DNA of 64,000 nt from Diplosphaera chodatii. Its lineage: Eukaryota > Chlorophyta > Trebouxiophyceae > Prasiolales > Stichococcaceae. Below the pieces are notes generated by a model. That model searched no databases, was not told where the DNA came from, and was given only the letters and a program-made list of their open reading frames with translations. Below are positions 62,265 to 64,000 of this stretch, in pieces (position 1 is the stretch's first letter; every line of letters starts with the position of its first letter). The translations under genes were made by a program, and so were the position numbers. The stretch covers positions 1,116,001-1,180,000 of the forward strand of contig JAALGY010000043.1 of assembly GCA_032358165.1 (NCBI GenBank), read 5' to 3'.

Positions 62265-63894
62265 TCACCGCCACTGCGAGTTTGCGTTCGGGACATTGGT
62301 CGGCACCAGCGGCGGCGGCTCCTTGGTGTTCGCCCCCTCGTGCTCGAACTCGAACAGCGGCGACTCCCACATGCTGTCGAACGAGCGGATGACCATCTCG
62401 CCCACCCACGTCTCCCCCGGCTGCAGCCTGTTTCAGCAACCGGAAACACTTTGAACATTGCTGCATGATCTGGGTGGGCCAGTGGGCACACGAAGCATGG
62501 GTGATGCTTGCAACGTGCAGGAGCTGCTGAAAGGTGTGCAGCGCTAAAGAGAAAGACCAATGAGCCTATGATACAGAGGTGTGTGGGGTACTGGCGGGGC
62601 GGCGCACGTGACGGGGCGGCCCACTCGGGCGCTGGGCACCGACACAAAGTGGCGCCACGCGTCGGGCGCGCGCATGTGGGGGTTGACGACGCCGGTGTCC
62701 CGGAAGCCGCGGCGCATGTAGACCTGGTGGTGCGTCCGGTCGCCCGGGCACAGCTTGACATCCGTCTTGTCCGTGTCCACCAGCAGCCTGTCCATCGGCC
62801 GGTCTGCGCAGCACAGCGAACCAGTGCTGGGTATATGCGCCCTCGCCTCACAAGGTGCTCTTCCCCAGCTCCCAGGCTGCACAGGCCACGGGTGCACAGG
62901 CCGGTGTCAGGCACAACCAGCCCCATGCGGGCGCCAGAGAGCGTACGGCTCAGCGGCGGGCAGGCTTCCTACCGCCAAATTGGATGTAGTCGTCCTCCTG
63001 CTGGACCACGCTGGGGTGGCTGGGGTTGCGCGCGTAGTCGAGGCCCATCTTGCCGCCCAGCCCCAGCAGCTTGACGAACTGCGAGTTCAGCGGGTAGTCG
63101 CCCAGCGGCTTCACCGCAAAGTGCGTCTGCAGCGCGCTGGTGAAGGTGAACTCCCGGTCATCTGCGCCCACGGCCACGGCTGGCTTCAGTCAGTGATTCT
63201 GTTCAGCAATGCCTTGCAGCTTCACGCTGCCTGTGGGAGTGGCAATGCTCAAGTGTGACATGGGGGGCGTGCAGCGGCTCATGGCTCGCCTGTGTTTGCT
63301 ATTTCCAGCACGCAGCGCAGCTGCAGCGGGTCCTCGTCGACCGCCTCGCCCTCCACCAGCTCGCCCACCCCCTTGGCTGGGCTGAAGCCGCTCTGCAGGC
63401 ATGCCAGACGTGCGCCCTGTCAGGGGCACTTGTCGTTGGCGGCAACTACCCATCTCCCAAGCAGTGGACGTCGCAGGTGCAAGGTGATGCAAGGCGTCCA
63501 GCAGCAGGCAGGTGAGCAGCACCGGTCGTGCTTCCGTGTCCGGCGCGGCCGCCGGCTTTGGGTTGGGCGGCGTGGTGTCCGGGAAGTCGTCATGCTCCAT
63601 CAACGAGATCTGTGGCACCAAGTAACGAGTCTACAACTGTCTCAGCTGTCGTGATGTGACCCAAGACACATGGACTGTGCCGCCTGCTGCCAGAAGTCAG
63701 CCCAGGGCGTCCCGGCAGCACACACTTGACGGCTGGACAGCACATGCAGCACCCCATGGACACCCTCGGCCACAGACGCACAGTGTACATGGCCTCGAAT
63801 CTGTGCGGCCACACGCCCAGCGTGAAGCTGTCTGCCTCTGCCCACAGCGCGACCGAGGGCGCTGGATCCCGCGCAATCTCGGGATCTGCCACGC
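62265..63894 (-). CDS. D-hexose-6-phosphate mutarotase-like protein (5' partial)
   Basis: Galactose-mutarotase-fold protein of the glucose-6-phosphate 1-epimerase group, interconverting alpha and beta hexose 6-phosphates. Exons in coding order: 63894-63764, 63609-63523, 63392-63290, 63161-62973, 62803-62608, 62427-62265; the first begins mid-codon, so upstream exons lie beyond the window. Landmarks: WPHRFEAMYTVRLWP, LRCVLEIANTGDDREFTFTS followed by ALQTHFAV (catalytic His region), DYARNPSHPSV, DRLLVDTDKTDVKL, GFRDTGVVNPHMRAPDAWRH and the C-terminal LQPGETWVGEMVIRS. The end (HEGANTKEPPPLVPTN) is a short extension. About 50 residues, Pro- and acid-rich (ISLMEHDDFPDTTPPNPKPA), lie between the VRL and LRCVLEI strands where most family members have a short turn. 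Intron 63289-63162 has a GC donor. Confidence 0.85.
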
Positions 63895-64000
63895 CTGCGG
63901 GGAGGCGTGCTGGTGTCAGGTATTGCTGTGTGCTCTTAGATGCACGACAAATGCTTAGACTGCAGACCTTGTCCTGTTTGGTTTCATGCCTGCAGTGGTC

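Overview
This window is nuclear DNA from a green alga. The evidence is the dense spliced genes with short introns of about 80 to 250 nt, GC-rich exons, a split tRNA gene, TGTAA motifs at chlorophyte-like poly(A) positions after several genes, and plant- or alga-type families (LDL3-type demethylase, plastid ketoacyl reductase, Rubisco-methyltransferase-like SET proteins, ALS3/FetB). Trebouxiophyceae is my guess; nothing seen here fixes the class. I see no virus, transposon or CRISPR array. All spliced models below were built by hand. Each uses GT or GC donors and AG acceptors, and phases were checked to be consistent from exon to exon.

Layout. 2-5373 (+): LDL3-type flavin histone demethylase, 5' end outside the window. 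5934-6031 (+): intron-containing tRNA-Ser(CGA). 6445-8637 (-): plastid 3-oxoacyl-ACP reductase. 9045-11026 (+): GNAT acetyltransferase. 11611-14515 (-): CCZ1. 15206-23062 (+): DIS3L2/SOV exoribonuclease. 23614-25400 (-): CDIN1-like nuclease. 26886-30405 (-): large disordered basic protein of unknown family. 31402-33480 (+): Mpv17/PMP22 membrane protein. 33987-35157 (-): GFA zinc protein. 35696-39094 (-): NRAMP metal transporter, divergent from a metallothionein at 40121-40288 (+). 40650-42712 (-): anchored cupin-like protein with a disordered acidic tail. 43530-54548 (+): three tandem SET-domain methyltransferase genes. 54780-55091 (+): CsbD-like stress protein. 55801-58247 (+): FetB/ALS3 permease. 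58632-61197 (-): METTL16 m6A methyltransferase with an unexpected N-terminal helical region. 61465-61740 (+): small mitochondrial-type membrane protein. 62265-63894 (-): hexose-6-phosphate mutarotase, 5' end outside.

How genes relate. This is a eukaryotic neighbourhood, not an operon. Genes are arranged in divergent and convergent pairs, and most adjacent functions are unrelated. Two local themes stand out. NRAMP and metallothionein share one 1-kb upstream region, pairing metal uptake with metal buffering. The three SET genes clearly arose by tandem duplication and are diverging: copy C looks intact, copy A has a disturbed last exon and copy B has no visible start codon.

The most interesting observations are the SPF30-like helical segment in frame with METTL16, the demethylase carrying elongation-factor-like domains, and the decaying SET array. 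I found nothing that I would call a wholly new system.
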